Assembly (NCBI RefSeq): GCF_027942865.1
Contig: NC_134515.1
Location: 11,647,339-11,711,338, forward strand
Reading direction: 5' to 3'
DNA from: Odontesthes bonariensis
Taxonomy: Eukaryota > Chordata > Actinopteri > Atheriniformes > Atherinopsidae
Length of the DNA: 64,000 bases
Part shown: piece by piece, positions 15,001-27,132 of the stretch
How the letters are laid out: each line of letters begins with the position of its first letter
Numbering within the stretch: the first letter of the stretch is position 1
Notes under the pieces: generated by a model
What the model saw: only the letters and a program-made list of their open reading frames with translations
Told to the model about the DNA's origin: nothing
The model's database searches: none
Program-made: the position numbers and the translations under genes

Positions 15001-16073
15001 ATAAAACCAGTGCTTTGTATCCTTTCTGTCTTCACAAACACACAATAACAAGCAGTGCATTGTCAGGGTGACATTTCAGATGTTTCTGAGCTGATAAAGG
15101 CAACACCAAATACTGTTTTTCCCTCTAAACTTTTTGTATAATTTCAATAAACACTCAGCTGATCCATTATGGCGGCAAATCAAAGATTAGAAAAGTTTCT
15201 GATCCAGAACTTTAAAATCTTTCTTCATTGCTTGATGATCATCTGACAACACATTAGATTTATCTCTGTTTATAAACCTGTATATCATATTGTTCAAATT
15301 AACTCCTACTTAAGGAGCTACAAGAGTTGCTTAGACACTGATGTAACTACTACTGATATCGGTAGTCATAAGAACCAAAATGGGGCCTTTAACTTTAACG
15401 ATTTATATATATATATATTTTACTGCTAATACTTATTCTTTTATATAAGAAATGTTTGCATGACTTTTATTTTTATCAGAATGTTTTGATGTTGCTTTAT
15501 TGACACAGTTACTAAATTAAAGGATATGAATACTTCTTCTATTACTGCTTAGATTTAACACTGGAGATCTTCAACAAGTGTCGTCTCAGGCAGAGAATCG
15601 TTCCTTTGGGGAGTCAGAGGGAGTTTGTGCTGCTGTATGATGGTGGTTCATCTCCTGGTTCTTCGCATGCCATCAGCAACAGGAATGCAAACAGTGCGTG
15701 CTTCCAAAAAACCACCAAGGGCCAAAAGACTGAACACAGAGGGCATAAGTCTGAGGCAGAGGGCAAACGTGTGTCCTTATCTCCTGATAATTCTGTGACT
15801 GTTGAAGAAAGGAATCATTCAAAGTCTGGCCATTGTCCCACCACCTCCACTGTGACCTTACCTCTCCATCAAAATACTGTATCTTTAGGGCGACCCTCGT
15901 ATTTACACAGCAGCAGCAAAAACTCAGGCACTGTCAGGAGGAAGAACACCAGACCTCAAGTTGTACTCAACCTGAGCAAATGTACTCTGAATCATCATTT
16001 AAAGGCTGCACATGAGATGAATAATCCAGAGGACACGGATCATCGTGTCTCTTTCATCACCAACCCTGAGTGA
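6924..16073 (+). CDS. ttll10: ttll10: tubulin tyrosine ligase-like 10 (polyglycylase family)
   Basis: Eleven coding exons: 6924-7224, 7457-7583, 7807-7925, 8057-8177, 9655-9740, 11172-11358, 11801-11972, 13243-13383, 14419-14535, 14611-14704, 15553-16073. They join to 1986 nt, 661 residues, with every splice phase closing; human TTLL10 is of similar length. Residues 1-110 are Glu/Lys-rich and probably disordered. The TTL domain starts at '[19 protein letters not shown]' and runs to about residue 510. It has the ATP-grasp features of the family: '[13 protein letters not shown]' (about 261-273), '[11 protein letters not shown]', and the metal-binding end 'IGCDFMID' plus '[13 protein letters not shown]' (E462, N464). 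The tail is Ser/Thr-rich and low in conservation. The family adds glycine chains to tubulin in cilia and axonemes; TTLL10 elongates chains begun by TTLL3/8. The exon 6 donor (after 11358, 'CA|gtgggt') was chosen because it restores frame. The start is the first ATG of the open frame. Confidence 0.93.
8560..9120. repeat. Unidentified repeat-like block with GC-rich core and (TA)n
   Basis: This part of ttll10 intron 4 has a T-rich run (8570-8700), then a sharply GC-rich 250-bp block (about 8705-8960) with many GTGG/CTGGC words, then TTTATT and (TA)n (9000-9058), and finally 'caataaaccca'. The GC jump inside an AT-rich intron and the AATAAA at the end suggest the 3' part of an inserted retroelement. 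I do not recognise the family. Confidence 0.4.
9000..9065. repeat. (TA)n microsatellite
   Basis: Alternating TA run interrupted by single G/C bases. It has two near-palindromic halves and passes into a short GT/GC run. Confidence 0.95.
12293..12432 (-). mobile_element. LINE reverse transcriptase C-terminal fragment
   Basis: Read on the minus strand, one frame gives '[16 protein letters not shown]', then '[15 protein letters not shown]' and '[11 protein letters not shown]'. This is the conserved end of the reverse transcriptase of fish L2/Rex-type non-LTR retrotransposons, where the family reads [21 protein letters not shown] and HITP.L. Only about 46 codons remain, inside ttll10 intron 7, so it is a dead scrap. 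Confidence 0.8.
12574..12844. mobile_element. MITE with ~30-bp terminal inverted repeats and TA target duplication
   Basis: The left end begins 'ACCCTCATTTAGCCATGG'. The reverse complement of the right end begins 'ACCCTCATTCAGCCATGG'. The match runs about 30 bp with a few mismatches, through 'GATAYCTCMGGCT'. Both ends are flanked by TA (12572-12573 and 12845-12846), as expected for a Tc1/mariner-type target duplication. The 271-bp body has no coding capacity. It lies in ttll10 intron 7, about 140 bp from the LINE scrap. Confidence 0.75.
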
Positions 16074-16270
16074 TCTCAGTCTGTAGCTGTCCTAGGACAA
16101 AATTCCCTCCTGGACCTTCTAGGACTACAGACAAACACATAAAAGGGATAAAAAAGGACACAAAAATGAGACAAAATGAGAGTGCACAAGAAAAGAGAAA
16201 CTATGATGCACTGAAATATATGTGGTCCAAAAATCTCTGCTTGAGAAGTATTTGGAAAAGTTAATGCGAC

Positions 16271-16276
16271 AATAAA
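16271..16276 (+). terminator. ttll10 polyadenylation signal
   Basis: Canonical AATAAA about 200 nt after the ttll10 stop codon, followed by a T-rich stretch. The transcript 3' end is therefore expected near 16290-16300. Confidence 0.7.
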
Positions 16277-16299
16277 GAATGTATTTATCTTCAACAATG

Positions 16300-17227
16300 T
16301 TACCTGGGTTCATTGAAATGTTTTGCTCTTGTTGTTTGGGCAGAACGCCTTTCATTCAAACAACCATCATCGTCAAATCAACAGTAAGTGTCAAAGTGGA
16401 AATACATTTATCGGTCATCTTACGTCAAGCTGCATCACTTCACAGGGAAGGCAGATGATATGCAAACCTTTGCACCCTTTTCCAACCAGGAAGATCAACA
16501 TACCACTGGATTCCACAGCTGTTGCAGCTTGTTTTGACTGCAGCACTTAACCTCGCTGTGTCACAAGTCATAATTGTCTCCCTTTACTGTCCATATTCAG
16601 TCTGGGTGCATGCACACACAGGCAGGCATGGCCACATCTTTCCCAACAGGATGCTTGCTTTAACCACATGCTTCTCAGTAAGGAGGCTGAGGACATCAGG
16701 GAGCTTGTGTTATCAACATTAAGAGGTGCAATATTTTTTCTGCCCTCGTTCGGTCAGCTTGTCTCTCAGCAACAACCCAACCACTTTTTATTTGTCATGC
16801 TGACGCATCAGAAGGTTCCCTGCATGAGTTCAAAGAGTAAAATAACCAAACGGAGGAAGCTGCTCAGCCCTCTGCAGACAGCCGACTGACAGGAAGGAAG
16901 GAACAACTACTACGCTGCGCCTCAACAAAAACTTGCCACTTTTATCTTAAATTTCTATTGAAGGGCTTTTACATTTTGTTTTTTGTTTTTTTTGTTATTC
17001 ACAGGACTCTACGGAAATATACATGCAGGCAGAAAGGAGGAACTCGAGCTTTGTCGCCATGCCTCCTCCTCTTTTCAATATCCTCTTTTAAACCCATCCA
17101 CCCCCCGTTTTAATGTTATCTCTTTGGTTTTAATGTGGCACACACACAAACTGTTTGGATCACTGCCTCGGCAGATGGTGCTCAGTGTGTGGACTAGAGT
17201 CTGAGAGGGACAGACTGCTTGTCGGTC
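16300..17227. other. Spacer between ttll10 and plekhn1; holds the plekhn1 promoter or 5' UTR
   Basis: About 0.9 kb without a recognisable exon. Open frames here are under 80 codons and look random. Both genes run in the same direction, so the plekhn1 transcription start must lie here or in an undetected upstream exon. No TATA box was identified with confidence. Confidence 0.5.
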
Positions 17228-20200
17228 ATGGGATGCTGCAGTGTGACCCAGAGGCATACTGGAGTGGATGAAGTGGGCCCTGACGAGATTGAACTCCTGG
17301 AACTCTCAGGGGACAATTTAGGGTAAGACACAAATACAAGTTGTATGTCTAACTTAGATAGTTGCTCAAAAATATAAAGACACAACGGAGGGGAATTCAC
17401 ACATCTGACACTGTATTTTGAGCCTGGCAAAACACCTTGGAATTGAAATAAGTTGAGCTACGTGGACACAAGATTGTCTCATCTGAAAATGTGAATTTTA
17501 ATCATATATTCATAGAGATTGTGTCTTTTAAGTTAGTGTAAATGTTAAAATGTGGTTTTGTGAGTTCTGGAGGAGGAAGCGGTGACACTCTCTGAAGTGA
17601 AAAAGAGGACTTTTGTGGTTTTCTGTGGAATTTCGCGTGTCATGTTTTGAGGTTGAAAATGTAAAGCACAAGTGCCTCTTTATTCAGAATATTCAGTCAT
17701 TCCAATTGCAACACATTGTATTTTCAGACAGAAAACTTTGAGTTTCTGAGTGATGAAAAGCACATGCGCAACAACAGATGACATCTGTGGGATTCCTACC
17801 CACCAGAATCTAAACAACAGGGGAGAACTAATTGGCTCCTATTTACTCAATATGAACTTGGCAAGTTAGTGAGGCTGCACTGATGTGATTAACAGATTAC
17901 TATAAGACAATGGCAGGAGCATGGAGTGGTTTAACACAGAGTAAAGGCGGGACAAATCCTTGCTTACTTTAGGGCATGGGGATTAGCAGGAGGTTAATCA
18001 CAAACAAGAGCAAAATCTTATTTGTGACGGTTTAATTGGTACAACTAATAGCAGCAGGTGGCTTCTAATTGGAATCTGTAACACAGACAAATACATGTCT
18101 TTTTAAGATGCACCGTCAAATTTGCATATATATATAGATGTGCGTTGTATGCGTCTGTGATCCAAATGAACAGACAAATCCATAGCCTTGGTCACAGCTG
18201 TTCAGTGTTTAGATTATAGACTGACTGCCGTGGTGAGCTGATTTTGACCAACATCATTCTTAGTGGAAGACTTGGAAAGAAACTATCAAGTGAAATTTCA
18301 TTTCAAAGGGATAACGTCTCATGCATCTGTCACATTATCCAAACAAATTAATAACAAAATGTCTCCAGGAGTGCGCAAAACAAACAAAAGTTTAAAAAGT
18401 CAGTGACAGGCCACCAATTTAAAAAAGGTTAATGTATTAAAAGTAACACATACTGATCTGAACCAGAAACCCTGAGAAGTACCACTAACTCAGTTAACCT
18501 CGTCTACGCTGCACGGCACATTCAAAGCCTTTGTTGTGCTTATTTTCTGCTGCAACAAATTTGTCAGTCCTGCATTTAAGAATATTTAGAACTGGTTTAT
18601 AAATAACTTTAGTCAGTATAACTAACTTACCATTTTGATGCTGTGTTCGTAAAAGTTGTTTTTTTCAGGATATATTCAGATCTGACTCTCGCCTGGTGAT
18701 AAGATAAGGAGACTTGCTTTGTTTCAGCAGCCTCCAAAGACTCTCTTACCCATAGACCCCCAAGGTTGTTCAGTTTGACCTTGGTGGGGAGCTGTTTCTC
18801 ACTGCTTTTGACAGTCTTATACTAACTTACTATAACATGCAGTGTTGACCTGGTGCAACATTTCTATCTTTATTGAGCAAATACTACAAAGTCTGGCAGT
18901 AAGGGGTGAGTATTTGGGTCTGACATCCCTCTGACTATTATAATCTGATTATGTCTGGCTGCCGCTGGTTGGCAGGGGGAGGCAGACATGTCATTCATAC
19001 TGAGCTCCAACTTTGTTCCTTCTTAATCTATCTTCCTGTTCACATAACGAGGGCTGTAGCCTGCCAACGCATGTGCCTGTTTTGCAAATATTTACAATTG
19101 TAGTTCTGAACATTAAGAGCCACCAAAGAGTCACTTTAACATTTACACAGCAAAGGAAGCCCCGCATCTGAACCCATGTCTGTGCATTAAAGAGACCATA
19201 AAGAAAAGCACTGAGCTGCTGTGCACTCAGTACAGAAACTGCTACGTGACACTCTTTTTCTGATAGCATGCTTTAATGCATGTGTGTGTGTGTTTTCAGG
19301 ATGTGGAGTCTGGGAGAAATGAGACTTCAGCTGCCAGTGAGGAACAGCAGTGATGAGCAGCAGCTGCCACCACCACCACCACCACCACCAGCACGAAAAC
19401 CTCCTATACGACACCTGGAACAAGAGGTTGCTGTAAGCCTGTGCTGTATATGTGTATGTGTGTTGTGTTGTGTAAGATAGCAACAAAGTCCGAAACAGCA
19501 CTCTTCACAGCCTGAACACAGCACGTGGCTTACTCCAAGTAACAAGTTTAACACTTTTTGATGCTCAGGCAGACTGAGATGAGGTGTTATCTGGTGTATG
19601 TCAACAGTTTCCGCTGTTATTTGTGCTGAGGCCAGACACACTGTGTGTACACTGTGGGAATTTCCATGATAGGAGTGAGATATTCTGCATACCCTGTTCT
19701 GTGTGATTCAAACTTTACAGGAAATTAAATTAGGAGGAGACATTGCCATAAAAATACGAGTTTCCACACTTTTTCGAAACATGGATTAAAGGAGAATTTA
19801 GTAATTTACATCCGACTTCATGTATTATACACAAATCTTATTGAGTTTTCATGAGAGACTGTTCTAGTTGTGCAACATTTTGCTCATAGGCAACAAAACA
19901 ACAAAATTAAATTTGCTGTGCAATACATGACTCACACTGCATGAGAGGGTGAAAAGGGGAAGCTACTAGCAACTGGAAAAGTATAAAAGGAAAACATTTT
20001 TAAGAGTAAATTCATTAAAGATTAAATATACAAACTGTTTATGATAGTCAGCAGACATGGGCTCATGCTTTTTGTGTCTGTAGGTGGTGCTGTGGGGCCA
20101 GAGCAGAGATGAGCTATATCACAGGATTTATTCCCAGCAGCCAATCAGAGGCTGGGAGGGCCAACCTGCCCATATCTATGGAGAAATCCTACACTCTTCC

Positions 20201-23200
20201 CTGGTCTCTTTCTACAACAGCTACACAAAGGTAATGTGACAACATACTAAGGATTCATCTGGAAGATTAAGTATCAGTTCACTGCACATACATCCTAAAA
20301 ACCAGAAAGAAATTAAGAATTTGTTGGGTGTAAAAGTGACCTTATTCGATTCATGGAGATCCTCAAAATTTATCAGACAGAAAACAGATAAACACTGCTA
20401 AACCATTAGATTGTAATTCTGTTATGTTTGTGTCCACAGGAGACAAGTGAACACTTCCTGGTGCTGTTCTACTTTCACCTGCTGATCCTCTCTCTGGACC
20501 ACTCCCGCCAGGACTTTATATATGAGGTACTCTTTCCACTTCGGCAACACCTTTGCTTAAATATGTAGTTATGAGAGGGTCCATGCCAGCCGGGCTAAAA
20601 GAAATCCTGCTCCTGTACTTGGAAAACTAAGAAACGTCTTTGTTCTCACACCGATATGATACGTTTTTGTTGGATGTTTTGGAACAGACAAAGCTGATAC
20701 TGCATATTAAAGCAGCAGGCTGCTGGAAATGAAATAAAGAACTGCCAACAGTAAAAGCAGCAGACACCCAGATAGCAAGGAATGTTTGGCCCAAACATGA
20801 CTTACATCTGCAGTTTTCTTTGGTTCACATTTGGCCTCCAATGACGAGGTTGAGTGAGGATGAGTGTGGCTGACTACACTCGGACATGAATCTACAAGAC
20901 ATGGCCCAAATCGTAATTTTCTTGGCTTTTGGGTCACACCTGTCCCTCACAACACAAACCAAGCAAAGCTCCAAAGCTGGTTTAAGACATTTGGACCACA
21001 TCTGGCTCATACAACACATGACATAACCAGAGTTCATGACGTCTGGGCCACGTCTGACCAACATAAGGCTTGCCAGTGCCATAACTCAGCCATATGTGCC
21101 AAAAGTAGCCCAGATTTGGCCCACGTGTCTGTTATCGGGTAAGTTTGTGAATAAACAAGAGCTTCAAGAGAAGGGATTTATACACATAGTTGATAAAGAC
21201 CAAAAACCAAACGTAAACAGAATGTTGGACTCACATTTATCAGGTACACAGACAGACGGCTTTCAGACTTTAGAAAATGTTTTCCACATTTTGTTGTTTC
21301 AAACTCATCTTAAAAGTAAATCCGTAAAGTTTTTTTTCTCATCCAATTGTACAGAATCCATTAAATGGTGTTTTTGCATCTTGACTGTAGGACTGTGATG
21401 ACGCACAGTTCTGAGATCTGATGAAGGAAACAAGAAATTAGCATTTAAAGAACCAAAGAACACTGCATCAGGCTATGACAGAGACCGAGAGACGAGTCAG
21501 GAAGGAGAAAAAGATGGAAATGTAGAGCAGTACTAAGTGAAAGCCCTTTACATAGTGCCAAGTATCCTAGGTTTGGATGAAAGTGTACATTTCAACTAGA
21601 TGATCCAAAGCATACCATCAAGGTAACAAAATAGTGACCTCTGGGAAACTCTGTGAAAGTGACTATAGACCTAATATAAAAGAGGACATAGTGGTCACCC
21701 TGTTGTCAGAATGAGACTGCATAGCTTAACTTCTGACACAAAAGTTAATCAGGATGAGCGGCTTCAAAGGAAGCATCCTGTGATTTAGTATTGCTCCACT
21801 GAGTTGCAGAAGACACAAATGAATTAGTTGAAATGGGTGCTACAAAGGCTGAAATATCTAAATTTAGTTCCTGGTTTAGGTTAAGCTCCAAAAGTGCTCT
21901 TCAATGCAACTGTTTTGATCCCCTCTGCTGACAACTGTCCATACCTTTTAAACTCCACATTCCAGTTTGCAAAGCAGGCTTTTTGCAAAAATGTGTTGTT
22001 TGCAAACATGTCAGGACATCATGAGCATATTTTTTCTGCAAATGAGCACGACTAATGTTACAAAAAAGTTACAAAATCATCTATGTTGAGGTTTTTTTTG
22101 TTTGAAGCTGAAGCATTATGAAAAATGACATTAATTTCTTAAGGTTTGTCTTCTCTTATCTTGCAGGGCATTCTTCCCCTTTCTGGACTCTCCTTCCAGG
22201 CCGTCTCCCTGGGCCCTGATGCATCACATTCACCACACATGTTTGAGATCAGCAGTGAGTCAGTGGAAACTACCAAGTTCAGCTAAGCTGTGGCTGCAGA
22301 GTGTGAAGTACTGAGCAGGATTTATGCTGTTCCCTCTTTTATCCAGGTCCAGTAGTGGACTCCAAGGTGTTCATATGTTCCAGCGCTGCAGAGTTACAGA
22401 AATGGATGCAACATATAGAAGACAGAAGATACAAATCCGTGATGCAACCTATGAGTCCCCCCCACTGCGCTCTCTCCTACCTTGTAACGATTTACTGTTG
22501 CACATCAGCGTACAACTGTGCATAAAATGAAGTTAGGTTCATTCGCAGTTAATTCTCTGTCCATGTCTTTCTCTACTAGTTGCCGTGTGATGAGCTCTGG
22601 AAAAGAGAGGAGCTGAAAAAATACTTACTGCAAGCTCCAATATGGCAGTGGGAGGGCTCGCCCATACAGCACATGGGTCAGCCAGGATACATATCTATTG
22701 TTCATATCATCAACACACAGAGACAGGTAGTAAGTACTCTCTGACACTATCTGCAGTTTGAATTTATTATGTTAGTTTTCTGAACTTTGACATACTGACA
22801 TGTCAGTTGTCGTGAGCCACATGGGACCAGATGTAACTTGTATTAGTTTGAATGTTTGACTAAAACAAAGAAGGAATATCTTGATGATTCATGTTGAGAT
22901 CACTGAATAGGATACTTAACTAGTATCTAATGATCATGAAAAAAAATGCCGGTTTTGTTGGAATCCTTTTTTAATTTCTTTGCACAAGGCCGAAATGGAA
23001 GTGCCCCAAAGGCAAAAAATAATGGGTGCGCAAATGAGTCATTCATGTTCTTAAAAGAATTATACATGTGCTTAAAGTAATTAGTTACTGCTTTAACTAA
23101 ACAGGGTTAAACAAACTAGATAGGACGTACAATGCAAATTGTCCTAGAAAACTGATGTTCACTGTATTCATAGATGTATGGCAAATTTATGAAAGGGACA

Positions 23201-26200
23201 ATGTGGTGGGCTTTAGATGCAAACCAAAAGCAACAAAGTGCAGACAACACATACATGTTTGTTTATCTCATTGGGCTGTGGTTTTTTGTTTTGTACATTG
23301 TAATTTCTGAAAAGCCATTTCTTGTTTTGTTGCGATTTCTGTCACTGGAAAGGGACAGTTGTGGTGAGAGAAACATAGTGTGAAGAAATCAACAGCAAAC
23401 ATGGCCGCAAACCTGCCACGAAAACTGCGACTGCTCTGAGTAACTTCACTTATACAAATTAAAGAAATAATTTGTCACCTCCAAAACTTAATTCATTTTA
23501 CAGAAATGTTTAGATGATAAATCTACCTTTTTACCCATATTCTTCCACATAAGTGCTACATATGACAAGATGTGAGAGTGTCTGAAAACCACATCCACAT
23601 TTCCCACATTCTCTCTTCTGTTGCTAAGAAACTTGTTTGAAAGGTTTTTTTTCTTTTACCCTGCGGGCGATGACATTGACATAATTTAATTTCTGTTTTC
23701 ATTTAACACACTGCACCACTTAAGTGCAACATTAGTGGTTTTAACCGATGTTAAGATAAAAATTTAGTTAGATCAAGCACTATGTTTTATCAGGCTTCCT
23801 AAACTATTTAATCTGAGGATAAAAATTTGAATTGACTTGAAGGATGCTTTTACGACTGTTCAGACTGTTTTTTGTTTTCTTTGTAGCCATCTCTGGCTTC
23901 TTCATTAGCATATCTAGGCATTGAACTTAAAGACTATGGTGTGAAACTGAGACTGTGATGACCAAAACCACAAGAACCAGGCACAAGTTGAAATCTCCTG
24001 CGGTTATCCTTTAAAATGCAACTTAAATGCAGTGAAGTGACTATAGGGTTTGATGGAGAATATCACTTTAGTTTTCTGGTGTATTTAGACTGTAGTGTTT
24101 GAACTAATACAGACATTGTTGGCTTTGTTCTCGTAGGGACTCCAAGAGAGACTGATGGTTCTCTTTCCTCACGACCTTCTGCTGCTTTCTGTTGACAGTC
24201 AGCGGCTGAATGTAAAATATGAGGTAATGTAAAATGACTCTATAAGGAAATATCCATAATAACACCTCCACCTCCACTGTGGCACAACTCTGTGTCCCAG
24301 TAATCAGTAATCAGAGTGTTTTTCACTGAGCAACTTAATTTAATCATTTACCATACAGTTAATGTATGATTGATTACATTAAAGTAGATGAACCTACACA
24401 ATTTCCTGAAAATCAGTTTTTCTTCTGTATCATCTCTAACAGGGCAGGTTGGCGCGACAGAGCATAAAAGCAGTGGAGCGCTGTGCCCAACCTGGACGAC
24501 TGGAGTTTGAGCTGATAGGTAAACTGTACACGGATGACATCAGTGCATTTTAGCTGAATGTCATAGTTTTGTAGCATTTAACCTGAATTGGCAAAACTGA
24601 GCGTAGTGACTCACTTCATATAATCACTGTTTTTGTTGTAGGTGAGCTGGTGGAGCCCCTGCAGGTCTCCTGCATCTGCCTGGAGGATTATCAGAACTGG
24701 ATTTTTCAGCTACAACAGGTTAGACAGTGTCGTGTTTATAAAACCTTATATGCCTTCATGGATCTGTGGAATAAATGGGCAGAAACAAAATGAGCTTGAA
24801 TAGGCTGAGTGGAATGACTGGATTGTGTCCTCACCAAACTATTGATTTGCATGTTCTAGCTCCGGTGCTTTGCCTATGAGCATTGAGCACAGACATATAG
24901 TATCGGTATACTATTGGGCATTATGTTTCCCTGCTGGGGGTATTTTCTGTTTCATGTGGGTTGTGTATTTAAGTTATTGTAAGAGTTGACTAACCAAAGC
25001 TTTGCAGTATTTTTCAGCCCCATGTAATTTTCCTAATTTATTGTCCCCCAGCTGTTTTGCTTTGTGATTAAAAACAAAGATGTTTGGGACTAAAAACACA
25101 ATATGGTTCAATTTTATTCTTGCTTGTGTGTTGTGGTTGCTGCATGGAAAAGTAGTTAAAAGCAAAGATCTTGAGGGTTCTTGCAATTCTGCTGCAGATA
25201 CATTGTTATGCTCATTTGGACACTTCTTATTCTTTAGTGACTGTGCTCATAGTTTGGCAACATACAAGAACAACTATCAGCAGCCTGCTGCAGTTGTTGG
25301 ACCTACTGTGTTTTTCTTTGCATCTTCTTGAAATTTTCTATTGAGCTGTTTTGCTGCTGGAATGATTTCTGCTGGTACCGCTGGCATTTTTAAAAAAAGA
25401 AATCTGTTATTATGCATAACCATGGCAAAAGGGAAGTTTGTTTGCAAGTGAGAGCAGTTGTTTCAGCTTTCCAAAAGCCATAGTAATGCTTGGAATGGGA
25501 CCCCAAATTATCTAGGATGCAGAGCAGGATCAAAACAGAGAAATAGGAGGAAGTTTAAACATTTCTTCTCTTAATCATCAAGGGAAGTGTGAGATCATAG
25601 GGAGCTAAAATGGACAAGCTCGGACCCCCGATGAGGACAAAGCAGGAATATCAGGAAAGACTTTTTTGTTTTTTTTCATTGAGACATGGCTGCAAGAACA
25701 ACTTAACACCTCTCCACTCGGCTTCAAGACTATGCAGGCAGGCAGACACTGCAGACAGAGAGGTAACAGTGAAAGAGGAGGATTGCAGAGCTTGTTAACA
25801 ACAGATGTAATCCTGGAAATGTCACTGAGAGCGTCTCTGCACCCCAGATGTTGAACTGTTGGTTGTGAGTTCCTGTCCATGTTGTCTACTGAAAGAGTTC
25901 ACCTGTATTACCTGCTGAAACTGCTGGTGTGACATCATCAGCTAAGTATTGCCAAGCAACAAAAACAACACCCCCACCCATGATGGTGGCCTCTGAAGAT
26001 TTTCTACCACACCTTCATCTCTGCTACACCTCAAGTTCTTACTTGTTTTTCAGTTGATTTATATTTTATTTTGTTATCTAATTTGGATAGAAAACAAAAC
26101 ACCACCTGGGAAATGTGAGATCACGGTCAGATACAATGAAGGAGTTTGGAGCCCTGCCAAGGATGCAGTGAATTGTGAATTTTGGGAAGGCAGTGTCTTT

Positions 26201-26747
26201 TTTTTCATCAAGATATGGCTGCTAGAACGACTCTAACATCTCTCCACAAAGGTTTTAGGCTCTAAGCAGATAGACTGCAGACAGAGAGGTAACAGTAAAA
26301 GAGGAGGGATTGCAGTGCTCGTTAACAATATATGGTGTAGTCCTGGACATGTTACTGCAAAGTACAGTAGCATCTCCGCACATTAGATGTTGGACCACTG
26401 GCTCTGAGTTTCTGTCGGTGTTCACCTGTGTTGCCTGCAGACGCTATGTGCGACCAGCTAGACGACTGGCCAAGATTTCACCAAGCTAGAAAATAAATTG
26501 AGTTGAAATTAATTGAATTGCTTGTGTTTACAGGAAATATTCATGCACTCAGGTGATACCGTGAATGTGAAGCAACTTATAGAATATTTTAGCATATTTT
26601 CTCTGCTCTTTGCAGCCAGACCAAAGCAGCCACGTTAGTGTGAGTCGCGCTCCACCTCCAATCATGCCAAAGCTGCAGAGGATCAGGAAGGAGTCCCAAG
26701 AGCCGATCATGACAGCCAACCAGCGTCACATTAACGGACGCAGCTGA
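17228..26747 (+). CDS. plekhn1: plekhn1-like: PH domain-containing family N protein
   Basis: Eleven coding exons: 17228-17322, 19300-19432, 20084-20230, 20440-20526, 22167-22254, 22347-22483, 22580-22726, 24137-24223, 24443-24518, 24642-24718, 26616-26747. They join to 1206 nt, 401 residues, with all phases closing. The N-terminus is MGCCS, a consensus for N-myristoylation at Gly2 with palmitoylation at Cys3/4; human PLEKHN1 also starts MGNS..C. Eight prolines follow (residues 55-62, CCA repeat). PH-like domain 1 spans about 90-215 ('HFLVLFYFHLLILSLD', 'GILPLSGLSF', 'AAELQKWMQHIE'). PH-like domain 2 spans about 265-357 ('QERLMVLFPHDLLLLSVD', 'CLEDYQNWIFQL'). These match the two PH blocks of PLEKHN1. 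PLEKHN1 has been linked to phospholipid binding at membranes and mitochondria. The protein is short: the long C-terminal region of the human protein is absent. It could be a diverged paralogue. Confidence 0.75.
19360..19390 (+). repeat. (CCA)8 coding trinucleotide repeat
   Basis: Eight consecutive CCA codons encode eight prolines in exon 2 of the plekhn1-like gene. Pure codon repeats of this kind are likely length-variable between individuals. Confidence 0.9.
20765..21140. repeat. Fish interspersed repeat rich in GGCCCA-type words
   Basis: In plekhn1 intron 4, a block of about 375 bp starts 'acacccagatagcaagg' and ends 'cccagatttggcccacgtg'. Words such as 'ggcccaaac', 'tggcccaaatc', 'gggccacgtc' and 'tttggcccac' recur on both strands. 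Fish genomes carry similar families, with 'CCAGATAGCAA' ends and repeated 'TGGCCCA' words. There is no convincing transposase. The open frames over it are incidental. Confidence 0.5.
25600..25920 (+). mobile_element. LINE endonuclease-domain fragment, copy 1
   Basis: Translation gives 'FFFIETWLQEQL' and, after a gap, 'SERGGLQSLL'. A frame shift later comes 'PDVELLVVSSCPCCL'. The pattern TETWL, then KSRGGGLC.YVN, then CSPDVELL, then REF is that of the apurinic-like endonuclease domain of non-LTR retrotransposons. The copy is interrupted by stops and frameshifts. It lies in plekhn1 intron 10. Confidence 0.7.
26100..26440 (+). mobile_element. LINE endonuclease-domain fragment, copy 2
   Basis: Diverged relative of the fragment some 500 bp to its left. 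It shares 'agacagagaggtaacagt', 'aaagaggaggattgcag'-like and 'agatgttg' blocks. It encodes 'FFFIKIWLLERL' and 'KRGGIAVLVNNIWCSPGHVT', the same LINE endonuclease motif, better preserved in its middle than copy 1. It is broken by stops. Either two insertions of one family, or a tandem duplication followed by decay. Confidence 0.7.
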
Positions 26748-27072
26748 CTCACTGGAGTGACAAAAAGCTTCAAAATTCACTGTAATGCAAAACATGTAAA
26801 TAATATATGTATTACACTGATTTGTGTCACAATATGAAGATACAGCAGAGAGGAAATGTTCTCACCCTGATATATTTGATATATTTGGGTGATTTCGTCA
26901 CTTGGAAGAGCTGAGAAGATACTTATAGCTCTCTATCATGTGGGCACAGACAGAAATGAGGCCATGACCCCGTTTAAGATCAGAACACAGCTGCACAAAT
27001 GTTAGATGTGCATAATGTAGAGCAGAGAATGGGGCAGAAGAAACTGTATATAACTGTATGTAGCGCTTCACC

Positions 27073-27078
27073 AATAAA
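27073..27078 (+). terminator. plekhn1 polyadenylation signal
   Basis: AATAAA about 325 nt after the plekhn1 stop, followed by 'cttttgtgttttt', a GT/T-rich downstream element. Cleavage is expected near 27095. Confidence 0.75.
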
Positions 27079-27126
27079 CTTTTGTGTTTTTTACAAATCA
27101 CATACAACATGATGTAAGTATCTGTA

Positions 27127-27132
27127 TTTATT
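27127..27132 (-). terminator. Candidate distal arhgef19 polyadenylation signal
   Basis: TTTATT on the plus strand (AATAAA on the minus) about 1.6 kb past the arhgef19 stop. A nearer candidate lies at 27809-27814. If the distal site is used, the two convergent transcripts end within a few tens of bases of each other. Confidence 0.45.

Noticed and set aside
19187..19641. Minus-strand frames with a poly-Trp or poly-Gly run
   Set aside because: They are the antisense of the (CCA)8 tract in plekhn1 exon 2.
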